This document shows positions 22,906 to 34,560 of a stretch of 64,000 nucleotides of DNA, piece by piece. Numbering within the stretch: the first letter of the stretch is position 1; every line of letters starts with the position of its first letter. The stretch spans positions 18,105,501 through 18,169,500 of the forward strand of contig NC_135137.1 in the NCBI RefSeq assembly GCF_051014445.1. The letters run 5' to 3'. The notes under the pieces were generated by a model. It saw nothing but the letters and a program-made list of their open reading frames with translations, did no database searches and was not told where the DNA came from. This DNA comes from Colletes latitarsis (Eukaryota; Arthropoda; Insecta; Hymenoptera; Colletidae). The position numbers were made by a program, and so were the translations under genes.

Positions 22906-25314
22906 AGAGGAGGAGGTCGCCCGGCTCGGAGCATTGGTCGCGGGTATTTGCGACGCGGCGATGCCTCGGGTCGGGCGGGCTTCTCCTCGCCGGGCGGTGT
23001 ACTGGTGGTCGGACGCGATCGCGGAGTTGCGAGTCGCGACTGTCCGCGCCCGACGCCAGTACACCCGCGCGCGCCGTCGTCAACGTACAGGCGACGGCGT
23101 GGCGCGAGCGAGGGCAGCTGATGACCTGTATGGAGCATACCGCGTGGCGCGGGTTGCTCTGCAGGTCGCCATCAAACGGGCCAAGACCCAGGCATGGAAG
23201 GAGCTCCTCCAGACCCTTGATGACGATCCATGGGGGCGCCCATATAAGGTGGTGCTGAATAAGCTCCGCCCGTGGGCGCCCCCCGTCACCGAGGGTCTTG
23301 ACCCCCGGCTGCTGGAGGACGTGGTCAATACACTCTTCCCAATTGGGGAGAGGGGACCGCGTCCTCCGGCGGCGGCGGCTGTCCCAGTGGAGTGGACGGC
23401 CGAGCTGGGGGTCACGCAGGAGGAGCTGGCAGCGGCCATCAGACGGCTCGGGGTTCGTAACACGGCCCCGGGTCCGGATGGTGTGCCCGGCCGGGTTTGG
23501 GTCTTGACCCAGGGCGTCCTTGGGGCCGACCTCAGGCGGTTGTTCGACCGCTGCCTGAGGGACGGGCGATTCCCCCCCAGTTGGAAGGTGGCGAGGATGG
23601 TCCTCCTCCGGAAGGAGGGTCGGCCCGCGGAGTCTCCCTCCGCATACCGGCCCATTTGTCTCCTCGACGAGGTGGGCAAGCTCTTCGAGCGTGTGATTGC
23701 TGCCCGCCTCGTCGAGCACCTGTCGCGGGGTGATCCCGGTCTGGCCGACTGCCAGTTCGGTTTCCGGGGGGGCCGATCGACTATCGACGCGATAGGTCGT
23801 GTGAGGGCCCTCTCGGAGGCGGCCGTCTCCCGGGGAGGGGTGGCATTGGCAATATCCTTGGATATTGCCAATGCTTTTAACACCCTCCCCTGGGAAGAGA
23901 TAAGGAGGGGACTCGAATATCATCGAGTCCCCCCTTGTCTCAGGGCGGTCGTCGGGGATTATCTCCGCGGCAGGTGGATCGAGTATCCGGGCCGGGATGG
24001 TGATATGCGGAGGGAGGTGTACTGCGGTGTTCCGCAGGGGTCGGTCCTCGGGCCACTCCTGTGGAACATCGCGTACGACTCGGTGTTGCGGGCCGGCCTC
24101 CCCGACGGCGTCAGCACGGTGTGTTATGCGGATGACTCACTGGTGCTGGCCGTCGGGGCGCACTGGGGGAGGGCCATGCGTCGCGCGGAGGAGGGGTCGC
24201 AACGCGTCGTCGACCGGATCAGGGGGATGGGGATGACGGTGGCGGTCCATAAGACCGAGGTGATTGCGTTTCATTCACCTCGGCAGGATCCGCCACCCCC
24301 TCTGATTCGGGTGGGTGGGGCTGACATCGAGGTGAAGCCCCAGATCAGGTATCTGGGGCTGATCCTCGATAGCCACTGGCGTTTCGAGAAGCATTTCCGC
24401 TGCCTGGTCCCCCGGTTGGAAAGGATGGTTGCGGCTCTGGGCCGGATCCTGCCCAACCTGGGGGGCCCGGCGGGCCGAGTTCGTCGCCTCTATGTGGCAA
24501 TGGTCCAGTCGGTGGCCCTATACGGGGCCCCCGTCTGGGCGGACGACCTGGCTGCCTCCCGGCGCAGCATGACTATGCTGCGTCGGGTGCAGAGGCGCAT
24601 GGCGCTCAGGGTCGTCCGCGGTTATCGGACCGTGTCACATGAGGCGGCGACGGTTCTAGCGGGGATGCCGCCCATGGACCTGCTCGCGCGGTCGCACGCG
24701 GTGATGTACCGGCACCGCGTCGACCGTCGCGCGGGGGTGGGGGCGGTCCCGGGCGGGCAGGAACCTGCTTGGGGCGATTTGAAGCGCCAGGCCCGGCAGT
24801 CCGTGTTGCTCGCGTGGCAGGAGCGGCTGGCTCTGCCAACCGCGGGGCACCGGACTGTCGGGGCTGTTCGGCCACTCCTGAAGGAGTGGCTGGACAGAGG
24901 CCATGGCAGCCTCACCTACCGGCTGGCACAGGTATTTTCCGGGCATGGCAGCTTCGGAAGATACCTGTGCCGGATAGGGAAGGAGCCGACGGCGCGTTGC
25001 TGCCACTGCGACGCTGAGCAGGACACGGCGGATCATACCCTGGAGGTATGCCCCGCGTGGGAGGGGAGCGCCGTGTCCTGGTCGGCGTCGTCGGGCGGGA
25101 TGTCTCGCTGCCGGGCGTGGTGCGCGCCATGCTCGGCAGCGAGGAGAAGTGGAGGGCCGTGGCCTCCTTCTGCGAGAACGTAATGTTGCAGAAGGAGGCC
25201 GCGGGGAGGGAGCGCGAGCTTCAGCGGCGTGCTGAAGCGCGCGCTCGTGCGGTGGCCCGAGGTCGTCGCCCGGTCGCGAGGCGTCGCGGGCGGCCGCCTC
25301 GGCGTGGCGGATGA
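22906..25314 (+). pseudogene. N4 ORF2 3' part (RT and zinc knuckle)
   Basis: One open frame runs from 22906 through the linker and the whole RT domain. Motifs include SLDIANAFNTLPW (first catalytic Asp), CGVPQGSVLGPLLWNIAYDS and YADD at 24125-24136. The C-terminal CX2CX8HX4C knuckle lies at about 24998-25050. A single G is missing in the G run near 25068 compared with N6, and the last about 80 residues lie in another frame up to TGA 25312-25314. RT motifs are intact, but the endonuclease is absent, so the copy cannot be autonomous. Confidence 0.87.
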
Positions 25315-25842
25315 CCTAGGCTGGGAGGGGGGTCCTGAGGGGACCCTCCTCCCGCCAGGCGGCGCCGGGACGGACCGGTTGGGGGTAGGAGTGCCTCCCC
25401 CTACCGGTCCGACGCAAGGGGAGGCACCCTCGGCGGTCTGGTGCGGCCATGAACGCCCGGCCGCCGAGGGGTGGAAACGGGGTCGCGGGCGGTTGCGAGT
25501 TGGGGCTCGCAGCCGCCACTAAACGCGACCCCGGGACGGATAGCGGCGGGATGGAGTGGCCCCGTCCCGCCGCTATGAGGCAGTGTGTCTACTGGGGGGA
25601 CCGGTCCCCCCGGGGGATGGGCGCGAAAGCGCGGGCACGGGGAGGATACCGGAAGAATGCTTCGAGCGATTCCCGGTATCCTCCCAAAGCGTGCCGAAGG
25701 GTCACCGTGGGGTTTTTAGTGGGTAGGTCCCGCGCCTGTCGTTGTACGGGCGCGGGGAATCCCACACAACCCTCCCGCCTCTCCTCAAAGAGGTGGGAGG
25801 GAGTCTTTCGTAGATTTTCCCCACGACAGAAAAAAAAAAAAA
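22906..25842 (+). mobile_element. N4: R1-clade element, 5'-truncated
   Basis: The copy begins inside ORF2, between the endonuclease and RT domains, immediately at the broken end of N3. It runs to a complete 3' UTR and poly(A) (about 25828-25842). The UTR has all three family hairpins, and its sequence is nearly that of N5 and N6 (subfamily B). The 3' junction into satellite reads GTGAGCTA. The direct N3-N4 joint without satellite suggests deletion or recombination between two insertions, or template switching during insertion. Confidence 0.88.
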
Positions 25843-26224
25843 GTGAGCTATCAGTAAGATAGACAGCAAGGTGTAAGCTAGTAAGCAAGCAGTAAGCTAG
25901 TAAGCAACCAGTCGTCTAACAAGCAAGCAGTGAGATAGTAGCCCAGCAGTAAGCTAGTAAGCAAGCATTAAACTAGTAAGCAAGCAGTAACCTAGTAAGC
26001 GAGCAGTGAGCTAGTAAGAAAGCAGTATGCTAGTAAGCAAGCAGCGGGCTAGTAACAAAGCAGTTAGCTATTAACCAAGCAGAAAGCTAGTAAGCAAGCA
26101 GTGAGCTAGTTAGCCAGCAGAATGCTAGTAAGGAAGCAGTACGCTAGTAAGCAAGCAGCAGGCTACTACAATTGCAGTTAGTTAGTAAGGGATCCGTAGG
26201 TTTGTATACAAAGAAAGCAGTCAG
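25843..26224 (+). repeat. 19-bp minisatellite array, forward polarity
   Basis: The satellite follows the N4 poly(A) with GTGAGCTATCAG. The last 30 bp before the piggyBac element (around 26195-26224) are more diverged. No gene is visible. Confidence 0.9.
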
Positions 26225-26228
26225 TTAA

Positions 26229-26243
26229 CACATTGTACGCCGG
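26229..26243 (+). repeat. piggyBac left terminal inverted repeat
   Basis: CACATTGTACGCCGG follows the TTAA target directly. It pairs with the right end at 30235-30249, with one mismatch at the twelfth base. Confidence 0.9.
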
Positions 26244-26464
26244 TGGCATCTGAGACATTTAAAATCTGTGCGCCAGCACAGTATCGACCGCGTAAAGCCT
26301 AGGCGCCGGCATGATTCGCTTGTTGACGACCAATGAGTAGGTGAAGAAAATATTTAAAATTTTATACATTATTGTAAAACACTAAAATTGATTTACATAT
26401 TCATTTTATGCAATGTAACGATAACGAAAAATAGAAGCAAAATAAAAAATTTTAATTTATAGTT

Positions 26465-28132
26465 TGTTTAAAGATTTGCATAATGCCGAGCGATTGTCCT
26501 CGGCCGCGATTACCGTTAATCCTGTTAACGTACAATTCGAAGGAGATTATCTCTGATAGGATTTGTACAGCAAACAGTGATAGAAAAACGCGTGTATAAC
26601 TAGTTTTTCTGCCATCGGTATCGGCTCATTACCTTCGATTCGAGTGTGCTAACGGTGTTGATGACGTCAGTACCGTGAGAGAGTAGCGCGTAGAGAATTA
26701 GACAAAGATCGACTGCCGAAATTTGGACAGCGCCGCGGAACGGCTAACTGGAGCAACGCGGCGACGTTTTCGGCTGTCAATCGACACAGTCCAACAACGA
26801 CTTCTGCGAGAGACACTTCGGCTCCCGATCGCGTCTGACCAGAATTCGAACACGACTTGAGAAATAAATTCTTAAGTTATTGGATTGCTTTTTCCAAAAA
26901 TAAAAGGTGCTACGAGCAGATGTTCAGTCTGGTGCAGGTCCTCGAATTGACCTCGCACAGCTGAGAATTCAAAAGCTCGGATAAAAGAGTGAGAATTATT
27001 TCACTTTTTGCTTGCTAAACGAATCGGGTTCCGATTCGTGCAAAGGCATCTCGAAGTTTCGCTCGGGAAATTCCCAGACAAACTTCCGATTAAATATTGT
27101 TCAATTTGGAGGAATCGAGAATACACCGATAAGGTGCTCGACCTCCCTGGTAATTACAAGGTCGTTTCGAGCGTATAAACGTTTGAGACACAAAGAAGTG
27201 GACGAATACCGTTCAAACTTCTTTGGGATTGCTATACGGCTTAGGAGACACCGAAGGGAAGAACCTACGTGGTGAACCTCCAGGTGGGCTCACTGGAGTC
27301 AGGTCAACGTCCACCTTGGACGTGTGACATTCGGTCTTCGCCTCTTTATCTCTACAGACTCCGCCGGTGTAACGTTTAGAGGAGCACCAGTGCGGAGAGG
27401 TAACGGAGTCGTGGGTCAGGTCCCCACGTAGTTCAAAATACTGCTTCGAATCACATCGAGTGGAGCATTCGTGCAGTGAACAACGTGCTGTCGGGCTTCG
27501 CAGTGCAACTCTCGACCAACAAGTCCTCTGTTGGAACGTCTAGTGAAGCCACAGATCGACGGTCGTGCCGTTGCATTGCAGTGCGACTCGACGCACAGAC
27601 TCAGTGAGCATACTCGCGGGATCAGTGCATTTGGAGACTTACAACCTCCACGTGCATCCCCGTCCATTGAGCAATCGACCTAATCGGCAAAGAAAAGAAG
27701 TTTAATTCCTTTCACGCCAGTAAAATACAGTCCACTAGCGCGTTCGTAATTTACGAACGAGCGAAATTCTCCGCTCCTGTAAATTCGAATAACGAGCCAG
27801 GAGCGTGAGTACACAAGCGCGGCGAATATACGTGTAACGTATTTACGTGTCTAACACATAGCCGTGTTTTTCTGTTCATAGGAATCTTGGCCTACCTCAA
27901 CCAGAGGCAAGTTCATCGACCGGGCCGAGGCAGGAGCCAGAACCTCCGAAATTAATTGCCAATTTATACGGACTTACGATTTTCGAAAATTTCTTCATTG
28001 TTTTTTTTAATTATTAGAAATAAACGTTTTGTTGTTTAAAAGAAAATCATAAGTGTCTGAATTCACTTCCCACAATAATAAATCCGATCCCTCTATCCGG
28101 ACTTCGTCGTTAAAAGCATCAGCTTTTTAACA
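26465..28132 (+). mobile_element. S-family solo LTR inside piggyBac
   Basis: The 1668-bp segment starts TGTTTAAAG and ends CTTTTTAACA. It is flanked by a 5-bp repeat TAGTT (26460-26464 and 28133-28137). It shares scattered landmarks with the LTR at 13077: TGACGTCAG near the 5' third, the TTTGGAG...CCTCCA hairpin at 27629-27650, ACAGTCCAC near 27730, and AATAAA near 28019. No protein of any length is supported in it. Because it sits inside the transposon, it arrived after the piggyBac element. Confidence 0.87.
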
Positions 28133-28208
28133 TAGTTATAAAAAAATACACCTGTTTTATTTGATGATTGATTATTACATATATATAATATAAACGGAAA
28201 GAAAAATA

Positions 28209-29825
28209 TTAATATTTAAGAGATGTATGGTATTTTTCGAAACATTTTCCAAGATGTAAAGGTACTAGGCACAGAGAGCACATAAAGCTACTCTCGCTTC
28301 TTTTTTTGCTAGCAGTGCAAACTTTGCATGGACGTCGTACATATCGGTTTTTCCTAGATCCAATAATTCGAGTAACGTTATGCTTCTTTATATCACCCGA
28401 TAGTCTCTGAGGGTGATCATATTTTGATGTGCGAGGTGTAGGAACTAATGCAGAAGTTCGTTCCACGCAATCATTCGATACATCTTGAGTACTTGGATAT
28501 TCCTCGATCCATAAACATGCAACAGCATGTAAAAATTTTTGATATTTTATAGTGTTACCATTGAACTCAACATATAATCTATAAGCATTGAACAATGCGC
28601 AATTTAAAAGAAACAAAACTGTTTTCTTTGTCCATTTCACTGTTTTCCTCATAATGGAAAAATATGATAAAAACTGATCGGCCAAATCTACGCCCATCAT
28701 ATATTTGTTATAATCTATGACAGATTGAGGTTTTATAATTTCTTGTTTTGTTTTCCAATGTACTTTTTTTGTGTTTGTTAGTTCTCCCGAATGTATTGTA
28801 GAAACCATGTATACGATTCTGTGTTTTGGCTTCCACGCCTGTCCTAAAATTTCATTTTTTCTTTTAAATGTATAATCTCCAGTTTTTAATCTGATATGCT
28901 TCATAGATTTGGGAACACCTCTATTCGCTCTAATTGTACCGCAAACTCGTGTACCGTTTTTCAGAAGCAATTCTGCGGTACAAATACTGTTATAATAATT
29001 ATCCATATATACATGATACCCCAGTCCTATATGTTTATCGAGCAACGACATTATAGTTTGGCCCAGTTTTTTGCCATTCGCACAGTATATTTCCAAGTTG
29101 CAAGTATATCTACTTTTAGCTTCACATAACATACGACACACTAAGCCATACTTTATTATTTTTGCGGGATTGTACGTTTTTATAGATAATTTTCCACGCC
29201 ATGGAATAATAGATTCGTCAAGCGAAAGCTCCTTTTTCGGCGTGTATACTGATTTAAATTTATCTAATAAATAACTCAGTATTGGCTGAATCTTCCCGAG
29301 CTTATTAGAACCAGCTGTTGTACGATTATTTGAAAAATGCCATGTGTCCCAAATCTGGCGAAATCTGTTACGCGACATTACCGTGGAGAACGATGGTGTT
29401 TTGGTATAAAAGTCTGTGGACCAGTAATCATCTTTTCGATCTTTCTTTACTTGGCTCATCAATATAATCAAACCAAGAAATTTCTTCATGTCGCCTAGAG
29501 AAACATCTCTCCACATAGGCATTTTTTTACCACTACACATCTTGTCCTTATTCTGATGATAATAAATGTTTGATTCATTTACCATCAATTGAAATAAATC
29601 ATTGCCAATAAACATTTCGACGATTTCTTTTATGCTCTGCTTATTAGCAGGAACAATCTTTGGACCAGATTCCGCAATAAAATCTGGAACGTTAGGAGCT
29701 TTATCAACATCTGACCATGATTCAGTGTCACTATGTGATTCTGTGAACATTTCACTATCAATTAGATCATCGGAATCACTGGAATACTGCAATGGAACAG
29801 TTCTTGTTCTTCTTTTTGGAATCAC
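28209..29825 (-). CDS. piggyBac transposase (5' end unclear)
   Basis: This is a DDE-type transposase (DDE_Tnp_1_7 family) that cuts at TTAA and pastes the element precisely. The 538-residue frame shows the three expected catalytic aspartates in context: SLDESIIPWRGK, VYMDNYYNS and MGVDLADQ. The C-terminal cysteine-rich domain (CKVCTASKK...CSLCLVPLHLGKC) resembles the zinc-binding targeting domain of the family. The N terminus is acidic and serine-rich. No ATG lies in this frame at 29825; the frame stays open upstream to a stop near 29905. A frame-offset ATG at 29923, just beyond an AT-rich TATAT, suggests a small indel near the start. Otherwise no break is seen. Confidence 0.88.
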   Translation of the reverse strand: MIPKRRTRTVPLQYSSDSDDLIDSEMFTESHSDTESWSDVDKAPNVPDFIAESGPKIVPANKQSIKEIVEMFIGNDLFQLMVNESNIYYHQNKDKMCSGKKMPMWRDVSLGDMKKFLGLIILMSQVKKDRKDDYWSTDFYTKTPSFSTVMSRNRFRQIWDTWHFSNNRTTAGSNKLGKIQPILSYLLDKFKSVYTPKKELSLDESIIPWRGKLSIKTYNPAKIIKYGLVCRMLCEAKSRYTCNLEIYCANGKKLGQTIMSLLDKHIGLGYHVYMDNYYNSICTAELLLKNGTRVCGTIRANRGVPKSMKHIRLKTGDYTFKRKNEILGQAWKPKHRIVYMVSTIHSGELTNTKKVHWKTKQEIIKPQSVIDYNKYMMGVDLADQFLSYFSIMRKTVKWTKKTVLFLLNCALFNAYRLYVEFNGNTIKYQKFLHAVACLWIEEYPSTQDVSNDCVERTSALVPTPRTSKYDHPQRLSGDIKKHNVTRIIGSRKNRYVRRPCKVCTASKKRSESSFMCSLCLVPLHLGKCFEKYHTSLKY

Positions 29826-30100
29826 ATCACTATCACTGTTCTCGACCTCTATATCAGAATCTTCTGATTGTATAGAATAATCTGATAGAGGATCAGCGAC
29901 ATATACTCAGTAAATTCACTCATATCATAGGAGTAAAAATGCACAGAATAAGAAGGCCTATTAAGCTGTTCAACTAAAAGCGTAAAGCCATGAAAGATGT
30001 ACTGGCTACAGTATACAATGCTAAAGAGTAACTCTTGCATCAGCGTAGCCATGACAACGGCCGACAAATCGCCAAAGAAAAGAATGCTGTATTATCGCAG

Positions 30101-30249
30101 ACCCAGCGCTGAAGCGGCAGACTTTGAAACCCGCGTTTTTACGGGGCCGGCGTTCAAGCGATAGACTTTGAAACCCGCGTTTTCGCGGGCCCGGCGCTCA
30201 AGCGATAGACTTCGAATCCCGCGTTTTCGCGGGACCGACGTACAATGTG
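30101..30249 (+). repeat. piggyBac subterminal tandem repeats and right TIR
   Basis: Three repeats of about 44-45 bp each contain AGCGATAGACTT(T/C)GAA and the hairpin CCCGCG TTTT CGCGGG, and end in GGCCGGCG or GGACCGACG. The last runs into the right inverted terminus (30235-30249). Internal repeats next to the ends are common in piggyBac elements and usually serve as transposase contact sites. That role here is inferred. Confidence 0.8.
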
Positions 30250-30253
30250 TTAA

Positions 30254-31507
30254 GAAGTAAGCAGGAATGCAGTAAGAGTGCAGTTAGGTAGTAAGCAAGC
30301 AGTAAGCAAGTAAGCATGCAGTACGCCAGTAAGCAAGCGGCAAGCTAGAAAGCATGTAGCAATCTAGTAATCAAGCAGTAAGCTTCTAAGCAAGCAGGAA
30401 GCTGGTAAGAAAGCAGGTAGTTAGTAAGGAGTTAGTAAGCTAGTAAGAAAGCAGCAGGCTAGTCAGGAAGCTGCTAGCTAATAAGAATGCAGTATGCTAG
30501 TAAGCAAGCAGTAAGCTAGTAAGCGAGCAGGGATCTAGTAAGGAAGTAGTAAGGTAGTAAGGAAGCAGAAAGTTAGTAAGCAAGCAGCTGGCTAGTAAGA
30601 AAGCAGTATGCCAGTAAGCAAGCAGTAAGGTAGAAAGGAAACAGCAAGCTAGTAAGCAATCAGGAAGCTAGTAAGGATGCAGGATACTAGTAAGCAAGCA
30701 GTAAGCTAGAATGGAAGCAGCAAGCTGGTACGCAAGCTGTAAGCTAGTAAGCGAGCTGTGAGATAGTAAGCGAGCAGGAAGCTAGTAAGGAAGCAGTATA
30801 CTAGAAAGCAATCAGCGGGCTAGTAAGCAAGCAGTAAGCTGGTAAGCAGGAAGTGTGCTAGTAGGCGAGGAGCAAGCTAGTAAGCAAGCAGTAAGCTAGT
30901 AAGCGAGCAGGGTCCTTTTAAGGGAGCAGATTGCTACTAAGCATCCAGTTAGCTAGTAAGCATCCAGTAAGATAGTAAGCAAGCAGGAAGCTAGTAAGGA
31001 ACCAGAAAGTTAGAAAGCAAGCAGCGAGCTGGTATGCAGGCAGTGAACGAGTACGCGAGCTGTAAGCTAGTAAGCAAGCAGTAATGTAGTAGGCAAGCAG
31101 CTGGCTAGTAAGAAAGCAGGGACCTTTTAAGGGAGCAAAATGCTACTAAGCATCCAGTTGGCTAGTAAGCATCCAGTAAGATAGTAAGCAAGCAGGAAGC
31201 TAGTAAGGAAGCAGAAAGTTAGAAAGCAAGCAGCGGGCTGGTATGCAAGCAGTGAGCGAGTAAGCGAGCTGTAAGTTAGTAAACAAGCAGTAAGGTAGTA
31301 GGCAAGCAGCTGGCTAGTAAGAAAGCAGTATGCCAGCAAGCAAGCAGGAAGCATGTAAGCAAGCAGTGAGCTGGTAGGCAAGCAGTGAGCTAGTAAGAGA
31401 GCAGTATGCTAGTAAGCAAGTAGTATACTAGAAAGCAAGCAGGTGGCTAATAAGAAAGCAGCGAGCTAGAAAGCAAGCAGGAGGCTAGTAAGGAAGCAGT
31501 TAGCTAG
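30254..31507 (+). repeat. 19-bp minisatellite array, forward polarity
   Basis: The satellite continues in forward polarity. A 209-bp block (11 x 19), marked by the variant CCTTTTAAGGGAGC at 30914 and 31123, occurs twice in tandem (about 30911-31119 and 31120-31328). The part at 31339-31470 recurs nearly unchanged at 63774-63905. The array ends at the BEL/Pao LTR, beyond which satellite polarity is reversed. Confidence 0.93.
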
Positions 31508-31969
31508 TGTTAATGCGCAGATGAAAGGAGGCGCGGACGAGGTACAGGGACGCGAAGAATGGCGGAGTAATTCACACAGTCGCAAATTTATTGTAAGATT
31601 GCACAATGTCCACACCTCGGCAAGCGTAACTGGGACGCGGTGGGCGCGTGTCCGATAACAGTTTCAAGGGCACCTCCCTAGGAGAATGCGCCAGGGCGAC
31701 GAAGGTCCGTTCTCGATATCACTTACAATCGGATCGACAGCTTGGATCGTTCTGCCGTCACAGGATCGCGCACGACAAACCGTTGACCTTTCAAATCTCG
31801 TCTATAGATCGGTGACGGTCGCGCCAACCGTCGGCACACATGACACGCTCTCACAACACTCATTCACTCTCTCACACGCAATCCACACCGCACCTTAATC
31901 TAAACACGAAGACGGTACAATAAACCTATTTCTACATCTTATCCTAATTCTTATACCTTATTCTAAACA
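31508..31969 (-). mobile_element. BEL/Pao 3' LTR
   Basis: Read on the plus strand it begins TGTTAATGCGCAG and ends TTATTCTAAACA. It is the 3' LTR because the element is on the minus strand. The purine-rich tract just internal to it (minus strand GAGGCGGGCGG) is a plausible polypurine tract. Confidence 0.88.
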
Positions 31970-32009
31970 TGCCGCCCGCCTCGGCTGCGTGAAGCGCGAC
32001 CGATGCCCC

Positions 32010-33104
32010 TTAGGGATTTTCACCACCCGCCGTCACGCCGTCGGGGTCCTCCGCGATCGGCAGGACCACCAGGCGAGTGATAGGTCGCTCAAATTCTCCG
32101 CGTGACGTGCGGATGGAGACCTCGCGGACTCGCCCATCTCGGCCGGGGTGTGCTCGGTCTATTCGTCCTAACCTCCACTGACCCGCGGGAAGATTGTCCT
32201 TCCTCATGACCACGAGGTCGTTGGGTTGGGAGTCGCGCGCTCTCCGGGACCGCCGATATCACTGCTGAAGGGGCAGCACGTAGTCGCGCTGCCACCTCTT
32301 CCAGAAATGATCGCGCATTCGAGTGACGAGCTGCCAGCGGGAGAGCAGCGACGTCGCCGCTGCTTCGGGAACGCGAAGCAGATGCGCTAGCAGGGGGCCG
32401 CCGATTAGAAAATGTCCCGGATTGAGTGCCGCACTATCGTCCACATCCGTCGACAGGGATGTAAGCGGACGCGAATTGAGGCACGCTTCGACCATGGCTA
32501 ACAGCGTCGCGAGTTCCTCGAAGGTGAGAGGGTGCTCGCGGGTGAACCGACGAAGATGATGCTTCACGCTTTTCACCCCGGCTTCCCACAAGCCTCCGAA
32601 GTGCGGGGCATTGGGGGGGATGAATCGCCACGATAACTCCTCGGCCTGAATGAACGCGGTGAACTCGGCAGACCGCGTTGCCAACCGGATGGAGGCCCGC
32701 AGCTCACGATCCGCGCCGCGGAAGTTGGTGCCGTTGTCACTCCAAACCTCGGTTGGCCTACCGCGTTGAGAAACGAAGCGCTGAAGCGCTGCAAGGAAGC
32801 CGGCGGAAGAGCAATAGGACACCAGTTCTAAGTGAAATGCCCTTGTGGCGCCGCATACGAACACGCAGATATAGGCCTTGCGGGTCCGAGATTCGCGACC
32901 TCGAGCGATCCTAGTGGACAAGAGCCCGGCGTAGTCGACTCCCACACGTGAGAATGAACGCGAGGGGGTAATCCGAGCGGGAGGTAGATCAGCCATCAAC
33001 TGTACTCCACTCTGAGCGCGATATCGGGTGCAGACCACGCAACGGTGTACCACGGAGCGAACCGCTGAACAGGCGCCCAACATCCAATAGATGCTTCTTA
33101 ACAC
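32010..33104 (-). pseudogene. BEL/Pao integrase and C-terminal domain
   Basis: The fragment contains the second half of the integrase zinc region (HRCVVCTRYRAQ) and the catalytic core: VGVDYAGLL with the first Asp, WSDNGTNFRGA with the second, and PHFGGLWEAGVKSVK with the Glu. It then runs into the DUF5641-like tail (ALNPGHFLIGGPL, WQRDYV). A TGA at 32259-32261 interrupts the frame before the tail, which continues to 32010 (QWRLGRI). A frameshift near 33105 separates this from the integrase N-terminal part upstream. Confidence 0.88.
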
Positions 33105-34560
33105 CCCGAGAGTGAGTTGGGGCCCCCGTGCATTGCCCGTAGATGCGCATGCTCAATGATGCGGGCCGTGAGTGGTGACCGCGGAAGGATTATCGGATAC
33201 CTGGCGTCATATGGGCCTGGCGCGTGATGGATGCGTCCCCCCACCCGGATGACCCCGAACGTGGTCAGCGGACTCGACGCGGAGACGGGCTTTCCCTGCC
33301 GAAGATTACGTAATTCCGCTCGAAACTCGTTAAGCTGTATCCACCGAAGCCAAAATACACGCGCCCGGCGGCTATCCGGTATGTCGCGAACATCGAGGGC
33401 CCCGGGTCGCGTGTAGCAAGGGATGCTTGGCTCGCGTGGATGAAACGCAGAATATGTGCGGTGATGCGTAGAAATCGCGGCCACGATGAGACACTATTCG
33501 GAAGGGGTTCGAGGGGACTACTCGCAGGAGCAGCCGAGCAATGCGCGATTGTCGTACGCACTTCCGGTGCGACCGTTGGGGACGCGTCGTCCTGAGCGGG
33601 CCAGTCTGAGCGAGGGCTCGAGAGCCAGCCGGGGCCGTGCCACCACAGAGTATGGGCAAGAAAGGCTTCGGGTAATATTCCCCGGGATGCGCAGTCGGCG
33701 GGTTTGTCGCGGGTCGGCACGTGTTGCCAGGACGCCGAGGGAAGTGCAGTCTGGATTTCGGAGACGCGATTCGCCACAAAAACCTGCCACGTAGAAGGGT
33801 GTCGGAGGAGCCATTCTAGGACAACCCGGGAGTACGTCCAAACAAAAATGCTAGCCCGTACGAAGGGTGTTTCGGCGTGAATGCGCGCGAGGAGGCGCGT
33901 GAGCAGCACCGCGGCGCACAACTCGAGGCGAGGAATGCTCAACGTTTTGACCGGGGCGACACGCGTCTTAGCTACGAGAAGCGTGACGCGGATCGCCGCT
34001 CCCCCTTCCGACGTGACTCGGGTGTAGACCACCGCCGCGTACGCACGAGAGGACGCGGCGGCAAACCCGTGCAGCTCCAACGCCATGTTGCCCGACGACA
34101 GCCCGCACCATCGTGGTACGTGTACGTGACGCAGTAAATGCAGTTCCGCTGCATAGCGACACCACTCCTGCAGCAATTCCGGCGGAAGAGGTGAGTCCCA
34201 GTCGACCCCGCGAATCCATAGGCTTTGTAAGATAATTTTCGCGACAATGATGACCGGTGACACACAACCAAGAGGGTCGAATAGCCGCGCCGTCATGGAT
34301 AATACGGATTGCTTCGTGGGAGTCGCTGCGCTGGGCTTGTCCACGCGATACGCGAACACGACGTCCTCGGGGTTCCACTGAAGCCCTAAAACGGAATGGA
34401 ATAGCTCATCCTCCGATCCTAAGGGTAGAGAATTTTCCGGCAAGGCTCCTTCCGGGAGAGCAGCCGCCTCAGTTGCTGCCCATTTCCCCAACGAGAACCC
34501 GCCTTTCGCGAGCAACGAGGTTAGGTCGTGACGCGTCGCGATGGCTTCGGCCAGTGTCAG
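33105..34560 (-). pseudogene. BEL/Pao RT thumb, RNase H and integrase N-terminus
   Basis: This section matches the Pao-type peptidase/RNase H region. FDPLGCVSPVIIVAKIILQ and LSIPRLELCAAVLLTRLL are characteristic. The RNase H residues look degraded: ELHGFAAASSRAYAAVVY has Ala where the family usually has Asp, and the block expected as WTDS reads WTYS. The frame shifts near 33400 into IRVGGRIHHAP and HAHLRAMHGGP, the first part of the integrase zinc motif. The unit is inactive. Confidence 0.85.

Larger units (their letters stand above)
26229..30249 (-). mobile_element. piggyBac-superfamily DNA transposon
   Basis: The 4021-bp element is flanked by TTAA on both sides (26225-26228 and 30250-30253), the target specific to this superfamily. 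The inverted ends read CACATTGTACGCCGG on the left and CACATTGTACGTCGG on the right, with one mismatch in 15. It encodes a piggyBac transposase on the minus strand. An S-family solo LTR of 1668 bp is inserted between the left end and the gene; without it the element would be about 2.35 kb, normal for the superfamily. The right subterminal region has three tandem repeats of about 44-45 bp. Confidence 0.93.

Noticed and set aside
28209..29825. Domesticated piggyBac-derived host gene
   Set aside because: It still lies between matching inverted ends with TTAA target duplications, so it is better called a transposon gene.
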